This document shows, piece after piece, positions 1 to 9,893 of a stretch of DNA of 31,834 bases. A program made the translations under genes and the position numbers. The DNA comes from Mesostigma viride (Eukaryota; Streptophyta; Mesostigmatophyceae; Mesostigmatales; Mesostigmataceae), in assembly GCA_009746045.1 (NCBI GenBank), contig RPFO01000233.1, forward strand, positions 5,001 to 36,834. The letters are read 5' to 3'. The stretch's first letter is position 1, and every line of letters starts with the position of its first letter. The notes below the pieces were generated by a model. The model ran no database searches, had not been told where the DNA came from, and was given only the letters and a program-made list of their open reading frames with translations.

Positions 1-226
1 AGGCATAACCCCCGAGGTCCTGAGCGGAGCAAGAGAATTGAAATCGGTCTTTTTGTCGTGCTACCTGTGTTGATATCGTGAGAGCGTGAGCCATGTCCTC
101 ATGTTTACGGGCCCGAGACCGTATGCGTCGCCCCAGGCGAATAAGGTGCTTAGGCTGAGGAAATGAGTTGACGAGCGGCACTACTGCCAGGCTCCTGCAG
201 CATTAGCGGGAGTCGACACGACCATC
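1..226 (+). other. 5' flank of the kinase gene with two short upstream ORFs
   Basis: No gene is seen here. Two small ORFs precede the kinase start: an ATG at 93 opens 21 codons ending at the TGA at 156-158, and ATG-AGT-TGA lies at 163-171. If transcription starts upstream of 93, both would be in the leader and could lower translation of the kinase. No clear TATA box or initiator is seen. Calling this stretch a leader is inference. Confidence 0.35.
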
Positions 227-2071
227 ATGACGAAGTTACGGGGTACCGCTTTAAAATCTCAGATAGTAGAGGATGAACTGCAGCTCCGGAGACAGCTGGT
301 GGACGTTCTTGCGAGCGTCACTGCCACAGTGTGTTTTCTATACGGGCTTTACAGTCACGTCTTTTTGTCAGATGTGGGATTGGCGACATGGATGGCGGCA
401 TTCAGCCTGGCGTCGGTCGTCGTGATTCGGCTGAACGGCCCGGAGCCCGTTCCTTTTTTGTGGAATGCGTTGCTTCTGATGGTGAATGCCCTCCCGTACT
501 TCTTCATACACAAGTTCGGCTTCGGCTGGGGAATCGAGAACCTGTTTTTCTGCAGCCCACTGGTTGCGTTGATGGTCGCCCCCGGCACCACCATCATTTC
601 TCTGGCCTTTTGGCTGGCCGCCCCGGTCGTGCTGCGTTTCCACGCCACCTGGCGTTTCGGGGACGTGGTCGATACGTCCACGGCCAGCCTGGCCTTGACC
701 GCCTTCACCATGGCGTCGGTGCTGCTGCTTCTCGCCTGCATGAAGCCGGCAGTACGGGACCTGCGCTCTCGCATCACGCAGGGCGTCGAGATGCTCGAGA
801 TCGCGCAGCTGGAGTCCGAGACCAACGCCAAGTACCTTGCGCGCATGAGCCATGACTGCCGCACGTCCCTGGCAGGGATCACAGGCATGGTTGAAGTGCT
901 GCGCCGCTCCGAGTCGCTCAACGACTCGCAGTCGGAGATGCTGCAGGCGATCACGCTGTGCTCCGAGTCGCTGCTCTCGACCATCAGCCAGGTGCTGGAG
1001 ATCTCCCTGGTCGGCCCCAGTGCGCGTATGACCCAGCGCGACAGCTGTGCGTTCCAGCCCAAGGTGCTCGTCGACTCCCTCCTCCACAGCTACGCGCTCG
1101 AGGCGCGCTCCAAGGGCCTTGAGCTCGTCTCCTCCATCTCGCCCTCGCTCCCGCACACGCTGGTCTCGGACGCGCCCAAGCTGCGCCAGGTGCTGGACAT
1201 CTTCATGCGCAACGCGCTGGACTTCACCACTGGTGGCCGCATCGAGGTGGTCATCGCGCGCGTCGCCATGCCGGCCACAGACACCAGCAGCAACAAGATC
1301 CGCGTCGAGTTCTCCGTGCGCGACACCGGCATCGGCATGACCGAGGAGATCAAGGCGGGCCTCTTTGTTGAGTCGGTGCCCGGGCGGTCCAAGGCAGGAA
1401 AGGATGGGGTCTCCCCAGCAGACCGGCGCGTCTCCAACGACGCGCAGGCGAGCGAGTCGCTGCTGGGCAAGCCGGACGTCCCGGGCCTGCGTGGTCTACT
1501 CCTGGCCAAGCGGGTCGCGGACCTGCTGGGCGGCACGCTGGCGGTCCAGTCACGCCCTGGCGAGGGCAGCCTGCTCTTGTTCACCATCGCATGCGCGTAC
1601 GTCGCGGACACGGTGCTCGGGCCGCCCGCAGATGTGGTCGGCGGCAGCGTGCACGGCGCCAAGGCCAGCAGCGGCGTGGCGAGCCCCCAGGCGGTCAAGC
1701 AGAAGAAGGTGTCCTCCGTGCTCGTGGTGGAGGACAACGTGGTCAACCAGAAGGTGATGCTCAAGATGCTGCAGTCGCTCGCGCACGTGGTGGAGATTGC
1801 GCGGGATGGGCAGGAGGCGGTGGACATGGTGAGCGCCAAGGCGTACTCGGTTGTGTTTATGGACTGCCTGATGCCCGTGAAGGACGGGTACCAGGCGACG
1901 CTGGACATCCGCAACAAGAAGCTGTGGGTGCCCATCATCGCGCTTACCGCGAATGCGGAGAGCGTCAACCGCGACAAGTGCCTGCAGGTGGGCATGGACG
2001 ACTACCTGCGCAAGCCGGTGCGCATGGTCGAGCTGGAGCAGGCGCTCATCAAGTGGAGCGGGGAGCTGTGA
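227..2071 (+). CDS. Membrane hybrid histidine kinase with C-terminal receiver domain
   Basis: This 614-aa protein should autophosphorylate on a histidine and pass the phosphate to its own receiver, as the first steps of a multistep phosphorelay. Residues about 22-175 hold five or six hydrophobic segments, so it should sit in a membrane with the catalytic part in the cytosol. The H-box is SHDCRTSL with H209, a variant of the usual SELRTPL type. The N-box is around N329 (RNALDFT), the G1 box is DTGIGM, and the G2 region is GGTLAVQSRPGEGS. The receiver spans about residues 498-605, with acidic pair E502/D503, phospho-acceptor D546 (FMDCLMP) and K596 (RKPV). No PAS, GAF or other known input domain lies between the membrane part and the H-box. 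The ATG at 227 is the first in-frame one after the stop at 164-166. No introns are apparent. The HPt and output partners are not in the window, so the signal is unknown. Confidence 0.93.
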   Translation: MTKLRGTALKSQIVEDELQLRRQLVDVLASVTATVCFLYGLYSHVFLSDVGLATWMAAFSLASVVVIRLNGPEPVPFLWNALLLMVNALPYFFIHKFGFGWGIENLFFCSPLVALMVAPGTTIISLAFWLAAPVVLRFHATWRFGDVVDTSTASLALTAFTMASVLLLLACMKPAVRDLRSRITQGVEMLEIAQLESETNAKYLARMSHDCRTSLAGITGMVEVLRRSESLNDSQSEMLQAITLCSESLLSTISQVLEISLVGPSARMTQRDSCAFQPKVLVDSLLHSYALEARSKGLELVSSISPSLPHTLVSDAPKLRQVLDIFMRNALDFTTGGRIEVVIARVAMPATDTSSNKIRVEFSVRDTGIGMTEEIKAGLFVESVPGRSKAGKDGVSPADRRVSNDAQASESLLGKPDVPGLRGLLLAKRVADLLGGTLAVQSRPGEGSLLLFTIACAYVADTVLGPPADVVGGSVHGAKASSGVASPQAVKQKKVSSVLVVEDNVVNQKVMLKMLQSLAHVVEIARDGQEAVDMVSAKAYSVVFMDCLMPVKDGYQATLDIRNKKLWVPIIALTANAESVNRDKCLQVGMDDYLRKPVRMVELEQALIKWSGEL

Positions 2072-2165
2072 GGGGTGCTAATGCTGGCATCATCAACTTG
2101 AGCGGAGAGCGGTGGGGGGTGCTAATGCTAGCACGTTCACGTGGAGCGGGGAGCTGTGAGTGGGG
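2053..2165 (+). repeat. Degenerate tandem repeat of about 44 bp overlapping the kinase stop codon
   Basis: Three imperfect units run from 2053. GTGGAGCGGGGAGCTGTGAG occurs at 2053-2072 and again at 2141-2160, and GGGGTGCTAATGCT occurs at 2072-2085 and 2116-2129. The first unit contains the last codons and TGA of the kinase gene, so the coding 3' end appears to have been duplicated downstream. Seen directly; the direction of duplication is inferred. Confidence 0.7.
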
Positions 2166-2836
2166 TAGGAGGCGACCCGGTGGTCGCTAACTGGGGCGGC
2201 GCGCTGTGGCCAAGCTAAAGGGTTGGCTCTGTTAAGTGGGGCGACCATCGTTTGCATCAAGCTGTGGCGGACGTCAGCCGCGATGGGGTGGAGCGCGCAG
2301 CGTGGAGGGGCACCGTGTCTCAACAATGCGGGGCACCAGCAAGGGGTGCGGCGAGGGCCGGGCACAAACATGTGCGTGATCGTGGGGCAAGGGGCAAAGA
2401 GGTGCCCCGCGTTGGTTCCGAGGAGAGCGGACGGCCTAGCTGTTGCACGACCCTGTGTGAGCGTGTTGTTGTGGGCAGTTGCACGTGCGGCTTAGGGGGC
2501 CCCATGCGCGTGGATGCATGTGGCAAGCCGCAAGGTCTGATGGTCCATTTCACCGTCGGTGGGGCTGGCTGCTGTCGGCATGTGTTGAGGTACCTAACAG
2601 TTTCCCCCCAGGCCCGGTCTACGGACATCGCGGGGCGGAGCAGGAAGCATAGCCAGGGCTTCCAGAGTTTTGTGCGTAGCACGGGATGTTGGGTACTCTG
2701 GCAGCTGTATGAAGTGGGTTGAGCGCCGTACATGCATGCGGAGGAGGGGATGTCATGCTGGTGTTTTGGGTATGGCTGTAGCGGGCTTCCATGCCATCAT
2801 GGGGCTGTCCGTCACGGCTGTTGCCGGTTGTGGGTG

Positions 2837-2892
2837 TACAGCGGAACGATGGGGCTCTTCTCCGTATACAGCGGAACGCATACAGCGGAACG
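2837..2892 (+). repeat. Three copies of TACAGCGGAACG
   Basis: Exact 12-mers lie at 2837-2848, 2867-2878 and 2881-2892; the first and third are followed by ATGGGGCT. This is a local duplication in the noncoding spacer, with no evident function. Confidence 0.7.
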
Positions 2893-4046
2893 ATGGGGCT
2901 TTTGGGCAGCAGCTGCAGCTATCATGCGCGGCGCATGGGCGGTGCTGCGGGCAAGGGGGTCCCTGGTTGGGGATTCTCCCAGTGTCTCCGGTTGGGGAGC
3001 TGTCTGGGAATGGGCTGTTGAAGAGTCACCCGGTGCAGTGGCAGCGGAATGGGGGCGCGAGTGGCTCCGATTGGCAGATGCCATCTGTGGGAAACGAAGG
3101 GGCGGGGAATTGGTGTACGCTACGGCAGTCACGCACTGGGTTTTTGTGCATAGTGCCGCATGGCAATGGTGCGCACGCGGGTATGTTGCCTCGGGCCAGT
3201 GCGAATCGACGATGAGGGCCCCTGGCTGAATATTCGTGCTTGTTGCCCTCGCTGTGTATTTATATAACGATTTAAAAGGCTGTCTGATGTTAAGAGAGGA
3301 TGTTAGTGAGGTAGTGTGAATGGCAGTCGTTGAGAAGGAGCAGAAAGGTCCGTCATCATGGCCTGCATGTGTGCAGTGCGCATGGCCGGTTAGCACTTTG
3401 GCCGTTCTCAGATGCTTGCTGGTAAACTTCAGTAATGCATGTATTGTTTGAAGTTGCAGTCCACTATGACGTGGTATGTGCTGGTCAACTCCCTCGTGTG
3501 TCATTGAGCTCGTAGTTCTCTTCTGTGTCTGAGTCACTGCGCCGGGGCCACAGTCCGCTCGGCGCTCAGCCTGGTCATCACCGCCTCTCGTTGCCCCGGC
3601 AGCCCAGCGAAAGCCAAGCGCCGCAAGCCTGGACCCCGCACTTAGCGTGGTAAAACTAGTGGTGACATGCGGGGTTTAGGCATCTCAGTGACATCTAACT
3701 TGATACGGATAAGGATGCAGGACACACATGGAACGAGATCATGGAGGCCAACTGCCGCCTCTGATAGGGAATGCGCGTGTCACCCTACATAGCCGCACCC
3801 CTGCCAACCGTGGGGCCCTGCCCCCTAGAGTAGACTAGGCAATTGGAACCGGCCAAGTGAGACAACTATTCCTGGACGCATGGCAACGTCGTGTTAGGAG
3901 TAGAAGTAGTGGTCTGAGAGGAAAGTCACAAGTACCGCGGAAGCCACGTGTGGCATAGATTAGTTTAGGCTTTGATCTTCCCATCAATTCGCGGGCTCAT
4001 GCATGCCGCGATTTTCATGCAGGTGTGACATGGCATTCTAGATGCT

Positions 4047-4616
4047 ACGAGCCACGAGGTAGCCATGATGGCCCGTTAATGCGGAGCAGCGCTTCGTTTA
4101 GACTTTTTTCCACAGCCGGCGCCGCGCCGGCAACAATTTCCCTTGGCCGGTAGCCGGCGTAGGCCGGCCAATAGCCCTTGCGGAGTGTCTGATCAGAATA
4201 GCCGGCCGGCGTAGGCCGGCCACGAGCTGGCCAAGTACCTGGCTCTGTGGACTGAGTGTGGAGGCACTTGGCTCCCCTGGTTACAAAATGCTCTTTCTAA
4301 AGCTTTCACCTATCACACTACCCTCCGTGGGTAACCAGCTGGTCGATACGTGGTACCTCGTAACCTAACGATATTCTTATTGGTTAATAAAAAATACCCA
4401 TTTACCCGGAAAAAGTGTGGAGGCACTGGTGGAACGCGGGAATGCTGGTTGATAAACTTGATTGATGTTTGAAAACTACACCCCTCACATTAATTGTTAG
4501 TTTTACTCATAAATAATTATGAGCCGCGGCGTCGACCACATGCAACGATAAATAAAACAAAATATTATTAAATAATTATTCCTGAGCCACGAGCCACGAG
4601 CCACGAGGTAGCCATG
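4047..4616 (+). repeat. Dispersed GAGCCAC / GCCGGC repeats
   Basis: The 19-bp stretch GAGCCACGAGGTAGCCATG occurs at 4049-4067 and again at 4598-4616; at the second site its first heptamer, GAGCCAC, is expanded to three tandem copies (4584-4604). Between them lie GC-rich near-palindromes at about 4117-4135 and a 17-bp duplication, CCGGCGTAGGCCGGCCA, at 4154-4170 and 4206-4222. All are seen directly; no function is assigned. Confidence 0.65.
4255..4427. mobile_element. Possible 145-bp insertion flanked by 14-bp direct repeats
   Basis: AGTGTGGAGGCACT occurs exactly at 4255-4268 and 4414-4427 and brackets 145 bp. The interior contains CTGGTTAC near its left side matched by GTAACCAG further in, and becomes A/T-rich toward the right end. 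A perfect 14-bp repeat suits a target-site duplication made by a retroposed sequence such as a SINE, but there are no recognisable promoter boxes or tail. A simple local duplication is the alternative. Confidence 0.3.
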
Positions 4617-4734
4617 GCTGTCGGAGCTCATAACTTTCACGTTTGAGCCCCGAATTCAGCTGTGAATATCACAATCGCTTCGTCTTTCTTAGACGCACAT
4701 GCTGATATAATTTTCCAAAGCTATAACGCAATAT

Positions 4735-5289
4735 ATGGCGAATAAACGCGCCTCGACGCAACGCAGCCTGGCGGCTGCGCTCGGCAATGAAAATAATATA
4801 ACGTCTGCAGCTCCGGCTGCAGCTTCGCCATCAGGGCCGGAAGGCAGTGCTGCCACTAGTCGCGCACTGGTGGTCGTCCAGCACCCCCCCGGGCTTCCTG
4901 CCTCGCCTTCAGCCTCGCCTGAGCCAAAACGCAGCCGCCCAGCCGAACCGAGCTGGTCTGAGCGCGATTTTGACGTTGACGGGATATTTTCCACCTTCAA
5001 CACCTTCAACGATCACAGACCCAGCTATTTCGACATGCCACCCCTCAATCAAGCTACTGGAGTTCGTGATTTATGGGTCATACGCCTCCCTTCTCGACCT
5101 GTGCCAACGCCTTCAACCACTACATTTCGCCACCGCGGAAACCCAATTTATGCGAGAATGTGGTTCCGTCAATACGGCGGGGGTTACAAATTCAATTTCG
5201 AAGTTCGGCACCGTCGGATACCAGTAAAGCAACACTTGTTATCTAGAATCGCGCCATTTGGCATCAATTGGCCAGTTCTGAAAATTTGA
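4735..5289 (+). CDS. Hypothetical protein, 184 codons, unrecognised
   Basis: The ORF begins at an ATG and ends at the TGA at 5287-5289. Residues 1-80 are rich in Ala, Ser and Pro and look disordered, with a basic-acidic patch (PEPKRSRPAEPSW). Residues 81-184 are more ordered, with a basic, aromatic C-terminal part (YARMWFRQYGGGYKFNFEVRHRR). From about 5055 a second frame also reads as plausible protein up to the stop at about 5227, so the gene may be frameshifted there. I do not recognise a family. It could be a host gene, a decayed transposon ORF, or chance. Confidence 0.3.
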   Translation: MANKRASTQRSLAAALGNENNITSAAPAAASPSGPEGSAATSRALVVVQHPPGLPASPSASPEPKRSRPAEPSWSERDFDVDGIFSTFNTFNDHRPSYFDMPPLNQATGVRDLWVIRLPSRPVPTPSTTTFRHRGNPIYARMWFRQYGGGYKFNFEVRHRRIPVKQHLLSRIAPFGINWPVLKI

Positions 5290-5724
5290 TGAAATCTCTA
5301 GTCCTTGGTCGAAGATTTCCCTCCGATTCCGATGACGAAATTTGAGTACGAATTTCTTAGTACAGTCCACCGTTTTGTTCAGTTCAGTATATTCCCACGC
5401 CGCTTGCTGACCTGACGGAGGCCGAATTCGTACTGAACACTAGCGCAAGTGCGCTCGATACTAAAAATTGCTACTTCCGAGATGTCTGACGGAATTTCTG
5501 CTAGGTCCATGCTTTGGTACTGGACGGATGCTGATATTCACTGTGGCTCTGTCCGAACGAGGAAAATTGTCAGAAATCTACTCTCGATACGAACGTAACG
5601 AAATTTCCAAGTATCTGACGCTCGGAGACCTGCCACCGTTTTCCCCTACTTGACCGACCCACATTCCCCGCTAAAAAAGGTGTCCTAGGCGGCGAAATGT
5701 AGTGACAATGCTACCGCTTCCGCA
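5290..5724. other. Spacer without recognisable gene
   Basis: No supportable gene is present. AGTACGAATT at 5345-5354 is matched by its inverted copy AATTCGTACT at 5425-5434, a weak 10-bp inverted pair. Nothing else stands out. Confidence 0.4.
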
Positions 5725-6085
5725 ATGGACCTGACCGACGGCCGGTTCACAATGCGACAACAATCTGAGAACCTGGCCAGCTGGTCTCGCCCCCGTCTTC
5801 AGATCGGCGCCCTCTTTTCCATCCTTGACCGCTCTGTCACTCGACCTCTGGACCCCCTCACTCCCCCTCATTGACCGAATCCACCTTCCTCTTCCACCTC
5901 CAAGCAACCATCTCACAGCACGTGACGCCCCTAGCCGCAGATGTGGCGGCAATGGGCGGCACGCTGGCTGCTGAGCTCCCCACCATCTCCACCGCCACTT
6001 CCAGCCTCCTCGCCTCCTCCACCGCCACCACCCCCACCTCCGACGCCATCACCGCCCAGCTCCGTGACATCGACCAGCGTCTTAA

Positions 6086-7992
6086 GGGGACTCGGCGCGG
6101 CGAATTTTTTCCGCGCCAAAAAAATTCCGCGGTACCCTCCGTACCGTGAAAAGTGGGTGCACGGTGCGCGCACCCCTTGCGGAAGTGGCCATGGCGACTG
6201 CTTTTAGACGAAACGTGACAAATCTGGCTCGCGGAAAGCAGAAAAAATGCTCGATTGTTGGAGAAAATTAGTTACTGATTCTACTTTATGGTGGGATGGT
6301 TGCGATCTATAATGTCGTGGGCTTTTTTTCTTTACCATCGGCAGGGGGGGTCCGGCCTGAATTTCTGTCGGGATGAATAAAGTATAATGGATGCCTGCAG
6401 GTGTGATTGTCGATTGTTGCCAGTTTTGATGGTCCTAATGGAAGCTAGTTTAATGATGTTTCTAAAGCCGTAAAAATTCCCGCTGCTATCCTTACCTTTC
6501 CCGTCATTTTGCGGTAAGATAACATTAGGCCTGCGCGATGCGCGCCCGACCTCTCCATGAAAGGGTGGCCTTTCTTGTGCGCCTGGGCACGAATAAATGC
6601 CCGTTATGGTACGTTCTTGTATTAAACGTCCTAAGATAGCGCTTTCCTGCTTTCTTAGCTCGTTGAGCGTAAGCTTTTTGCCTTCTTTCCGGCCAGATGC
6701 AGCCATGAACTTGCGGGTCCTGGCGCTGCATCGCTAGATTCCTGGATGTTTTTTAGCAAGTTCGTCTGTGACGTGGCTGGCTTGCTGCAGCGCGTGGCCC
6801 ACAACCTGTCGGGAAGGTGTAATGCTTTTATTTACATGCTTCTCTGAAATTTCTTTTGCTTTATAGACAGTTGTGTTCGAGGAAATTCACGCGGTCTTCC
6901 TAAGCAGCGGCATCATTTTCCCCAGACACTGACGAGCTGGCACCTGTCTCCTAAAGAAAGTGGCTCGTCCTTGTTAGAAAGGAGGCAGTGTGCATTTTGC
7001 GGGACACAATGCTTTGGTGGCACATGCGTCAGGTAGGTTGTTCCAATGGTCTCTTCACCTTTCCCACTGAGTAAATGATAGCCTTTGTCATGCTAACCAG
7101 AGCAGCTAGCCACAGGTTGGCTGGATAAAAAGTCAGCTTATTTTCTCTTTATATACTGCATGTGTGGTCCTCCACATGTCCGGCTTGTTGGGCATTTTGG
7201 AACAGGGTTTTTAATGTGTTGTTGGGTGGAACAACTTGGTTGTTGGCACAAAATCGCACATTATTAGCCTGAGATAGGCATGACATATGCTGCTCAGGCG
7301 TGTCGTCCTACCAGCCTTGTTGATAAGGGTAGACTCACAAGGCTGGCTGTGCCGATGGAGGGGTGGGGCGTATGACGCTCCGGACATCCTCCTCACACTC
7401 CGTGATCAAAGTGGGCATGTTTTTGGGTGTCTAGGGTAGCAAAACAGATGTCATTTTGGCTCAGCACTAGCTCAATTCTCTTTTAGCGTCTACCCAGGTG
7501 GCATCACAGGAAAATCAATAACTTGAGCTACGCTTGTCAGAATGAGCTCAAATTTTGGCAGTGTGTTTCCCCCCACTCAGTGGAATTTAAAATGTATGGA
7601 TGACCCAATCTGATGTGTTAATGATTTGATTTATTTTTTTTTGCTAAAAAAAGTACCCATTTTGCGGGAAAATTAATAACTCATACAAATGTGACCATTT
7701 TGGCCATGTAAATAGCCCAGCTTTTAAAAAAGTGGGGGAACTTTGCAGAAATGTATGGGCAGGTCATTTAGACAAGTGGTTTGTCTTGGGCAAAATATCT
7801 CATAAATAGCGTCTTTTTCTATTTTTAGCTCGCCACCGGTGCGTGGTTGGGGGTAGTACCCCCAACAAGTGGTGGTATGAATGTCCAAACATCATATTTA
7901 TGGTACCCAATCATCACTAGATGGTTCCCATGTGCATTGGAACTGATACTCACTAAAGTCTGTTTTTCAGGCTTTTGGACGTGCGAGTCCCC
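6086..7992. mobile_element. 1907-bp non-autonomous DNA-transposon-like element, TTAA target site
   Basis: Its ends are inverted, GGGGACTCG at 6086-6094 and CGAGTCCCC at 7984-7992, and it is flanked by TTAA at 6082-6085 and 7993-7996. Because both sides read CTTAAG, the duplication could equally be the 6-bp CTTAAG with 8-bp inverted ends. Removing the element plus one TTAA joins the flanking ORF in frame, which is direct support for a precise insertion. Just inside the left end is a hairpin, GGCGCGG (6094-6100) with CCGCGCC (6111-6117). No transposase is recognisable inside; the longest open stretch (6332-6706, minus) matches nothing I know. A TTAA duplication is typical of piggyBac elements, but piggyBac ends start with CCC, so the family is uncertain. 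Confidence 0.7.
7846..7866. repeat. Perfect hairpin with 10-bp arms
   Basis: The arm GTTGGGGGTA (7846-7855) and its exact inverted copy TACCCCCAAC (7857-7866) surround a single G. It lies near the right end of the TTAA element and may be part of its subterminal structure. No terminator-like T-run follows. Confidence 0.6.
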
Positions 7993-8291
7993 TTAAGGAC
8001 AACGCCATCGCTATCGAGGTTCTGCAGAACACCGCAGGCCTCACCGCCCAGGCGGTGAAGGACATTGCCGCCAAGCCAGCCCCGGCTGGCCTGGCCGGCG
8101 ATGCTCCTCCCATCACCACATGGGCGGACATGCTTAAGCAACATACCACCTCCACCACCTCCGCCGTCGCAGCCCAGCTTCAACAGCAGACGCTTGACCT
8201 CCGCGAGGAGGCCGAGCTCGCCAAGCGCAGCCTCAACGTCATTGTCAAGAACTTCAAGATGGAGGAGGGAAGGCCCACACTAAATCACTAA

Positions 8292-9365
8292 TCGAAAATT
8301 ACTTGGGAAATGTTGTCTCGGGCTGATGGACATGTGTGCCCCTCAATTGCGGAGTTAAATTGGATGTATAATTGAATGAAATACATTATTACATTCCATG
8401 CATCGATGCTCGAGTCATCGCGATATCTGAATATCTTACATAATTACAGACCCATCAATTGGAAGATCAGAAAGCTCCAGTGCATCTGCTCTACGACCGG
8501 ACGTCTCAATCGTACGTAGTGCTTTCGAGTTATAATTACCCTCAATGTATGTCTGGAAAATCCACGTGCAGGCAGTGTCAAATGCATGGTATATGAACTA
8601 GTTATGTACATGTCAAGATGATGACAGTCAAGCGAGGCCATACATGTTGACGGACAAGTGAGCCTGTAGACCTACGTCGATCCCCAGTTCCTCGATGTCG
8701 TGCGCAGCCCCGATATCATCAGATTTCCAATCCCCAACGGCCGTCGGCTCCGCAAAATCCACGTTCGCGATTAAACAGTGCAACCGCGAGGGCCGTTCTA
8801 ACTTGTAATCCACCTATATAATGGGCTCCGTCTCGTCACCGTGCGTTCGCATCAACAGGACAGCCACGGGTGTCGCGACGTCTCGGACGCTGTGCACTAC
8901 ACGCATCATCTCGGTCATCGCAGCCGTCGAGCACGTCACAAGCATCAATTATTCTCTGGACGAATTCTCGTGACCGTGTTGATATTAATGTCTGCCAACT
9001 TCACGACTGTGAACAGCAGCCTCACGCACGTCCGGTCCATCCGACTCCGTCAGGCGGTGTTGCGAATGGCGTCCTGCGTGCAAAAACCAGTACATGAAGG
9101 ACAATAATGTTAGCCCGTTAGACAGATTTGTCTGTGGTTCCGCTTACAGCAGTACTAATCACCCGTTACGCGGATTTCGGGCAAGTGGGTATCCTCCTAC
9201 ATTACATGTATCCAATTATGGACGGGAGATTTAAAATGGGAAACAAGTATCAGCGAACCCAGAATCAAGGTATCCACGCAACGGTTTTGAAGAAACGGCT
9301 ATGTACATATAGACACAATGAACTGAACAAAACTTTAGTAGCTCACTCGTCGTTCACTTGTTAGT
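8292..9365. other. Spacer without recognisable gene
   Basis: Open stretches here are short, overlap in several frames and have no motif. A degenerate copy of the palindrome CCAACGGCCGTTGG lies near 8738-8751 (CCCAACGGCCGTCGG). Nothing else can be supported. Confidence 0.4.
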
Positions 9366-9485
9366 CGTAACGGAGGCAGTCATTCAGTCAGTTTGCAAGT
9401 TCAGTTGGCAAGTACGGAAACACACGCAAGTGCGTAACGGAGGCAGTCAGTCAGTCAGTTTGCAAGTGCAGTTGGCAAGTACGGA
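9366..9485 (+). repeat. Direct repeat of 53 bp, two copies 67 bp apart
   Basis: The copies at 9366-9418 and 9433-9485 start with CGTAACGGAGGCAGTCA and end with GTTGGCAAGTACGGA; they differ at only a couple of positions. Within each, the tetramer CAGT recurs (CAGTCAGT). This is a local tandem duplication in noncoding sequence. Confidence 0.75.
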
Positions 9486-9893
9486 CCACCAACCGCGTGT
9501 GTACGTCCATGATATCGCAATAATATAATCAAGAATAACAGGGAACGGTTAATGTATCCTTTACGCAGCTTTTTCGTTCAGGGCATGTTGAAATAACGAA
9601 AGTGGGGTCAGGTGTTCGAACCTTCCAAGTGCCGAATTTTTTACGAACCAGCGCATTCACGAACCTTGCACTGGGGACGCGGTGGACGTGTACCATTACC
9701 CCGGCCTAATTCTAGCATTGTACACAAGGGGCGGTGGCTAGCAGTAAAGAAGGGCATCCTAGTCATAACGCTGGGCAAGTTTAAAAGCACCAACGGCCGT
9801 TGAGTAGGAAAAAAAAAGAGCAGGAGAAGAGCACGTCGACGTTTCAACAGCAAGACAAAAATATTGAACCCCGAGTACCAATGAAAATGCTTT
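9486..9893. other. Spacer without recognisable gene
   Basis: No gene is supported. It contains a 13-bp match to the recurring palindrome (CCAACGGCCGTTG, 9790-9802). Confidence 0.4.

Larger units (their letters stand above)
2072..4734. other. Gene-poor spacer
   Basis: No gene can be supported. The part to about 3240 is G/T-rich and contains several open stretches with no motif, no domain pattern and overlap in several frames. The part from 3540 to 4734 is mixed, with GC-rich palindromes near 4110-4222 and AT-rich stretches near 4370-4580. Any UTR of the kinase transcript would lie at the left edge, but I see no clear polyadenylation signal there. Confidence 0.5.
5725..8291 (+). pseudogene. 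Interrupted ORF, possibly a retroelement ORF1, split by a 1.9-kb insertion
   Basis: An ATG at 5725 (MDLTDGRFTM...) opens a frame that ends in a TGA just after the C-run at 5863-5867. The next frame, one base off, continues from about 5871 through an Ala/Ser/Thr-rich region to QLRDIDQRLK at 6085. After the inserted element, the same frame resumes at 7997 (DNAIAIEVLQ) and runs to a stop at 8289-8291. The C-terminal part is a charged, probably helical or coiled-coil stretch (LQQQTLDLREEAELAKRS) followed by LNVIVKNFKMEEG. Helices followed by such a strand recall LINE ORF1 proteins (coiled coil, then RRM-like fold), but that is a weak inference. Without the insertion it would be about 220 aa. The shift at the C-run has the polarity of one missing base. 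The frame ends soon after LNVIVKNF, so a domain may also be truncated. Confidence 0.55.

Noticed and set aside
355-1995. Long antisense open frames across the kinase gene
   Set aside because: They are shadows of a GC-rich coding sequence. Only the plus-strand frame has domain motifs.
2252-3537. Several open stretches of 90-240 codons downstream of the kinase
   Set aside because: They overlap in several frames on both strands, have no recognisable domain, and lie in G/T-rich repetitive spacer.
6332-6706. Possible transposase in the TTAA element (124 codons, minus strand)
   Set aside because: It has no DDE/D motif or recognisable domain and is too short; the element is better read as non-autonomous.
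6079-7972. Spliceosomal intron instead of a transposon (CTGTTTTTCAG at about 7962-7972 resembles a 3' splice site)
   Set aside because: Splicing from the nearest GT (6079) to that AG leads to an in-frame stop, whereas removal at the TTAA duplication restores the frame exactly.
9600-9640. Possible tRNA T arm (GTGTTCGAACC)
   Set aside because: The flanking stems do not pair and no acceptor or anticodon arm is present.
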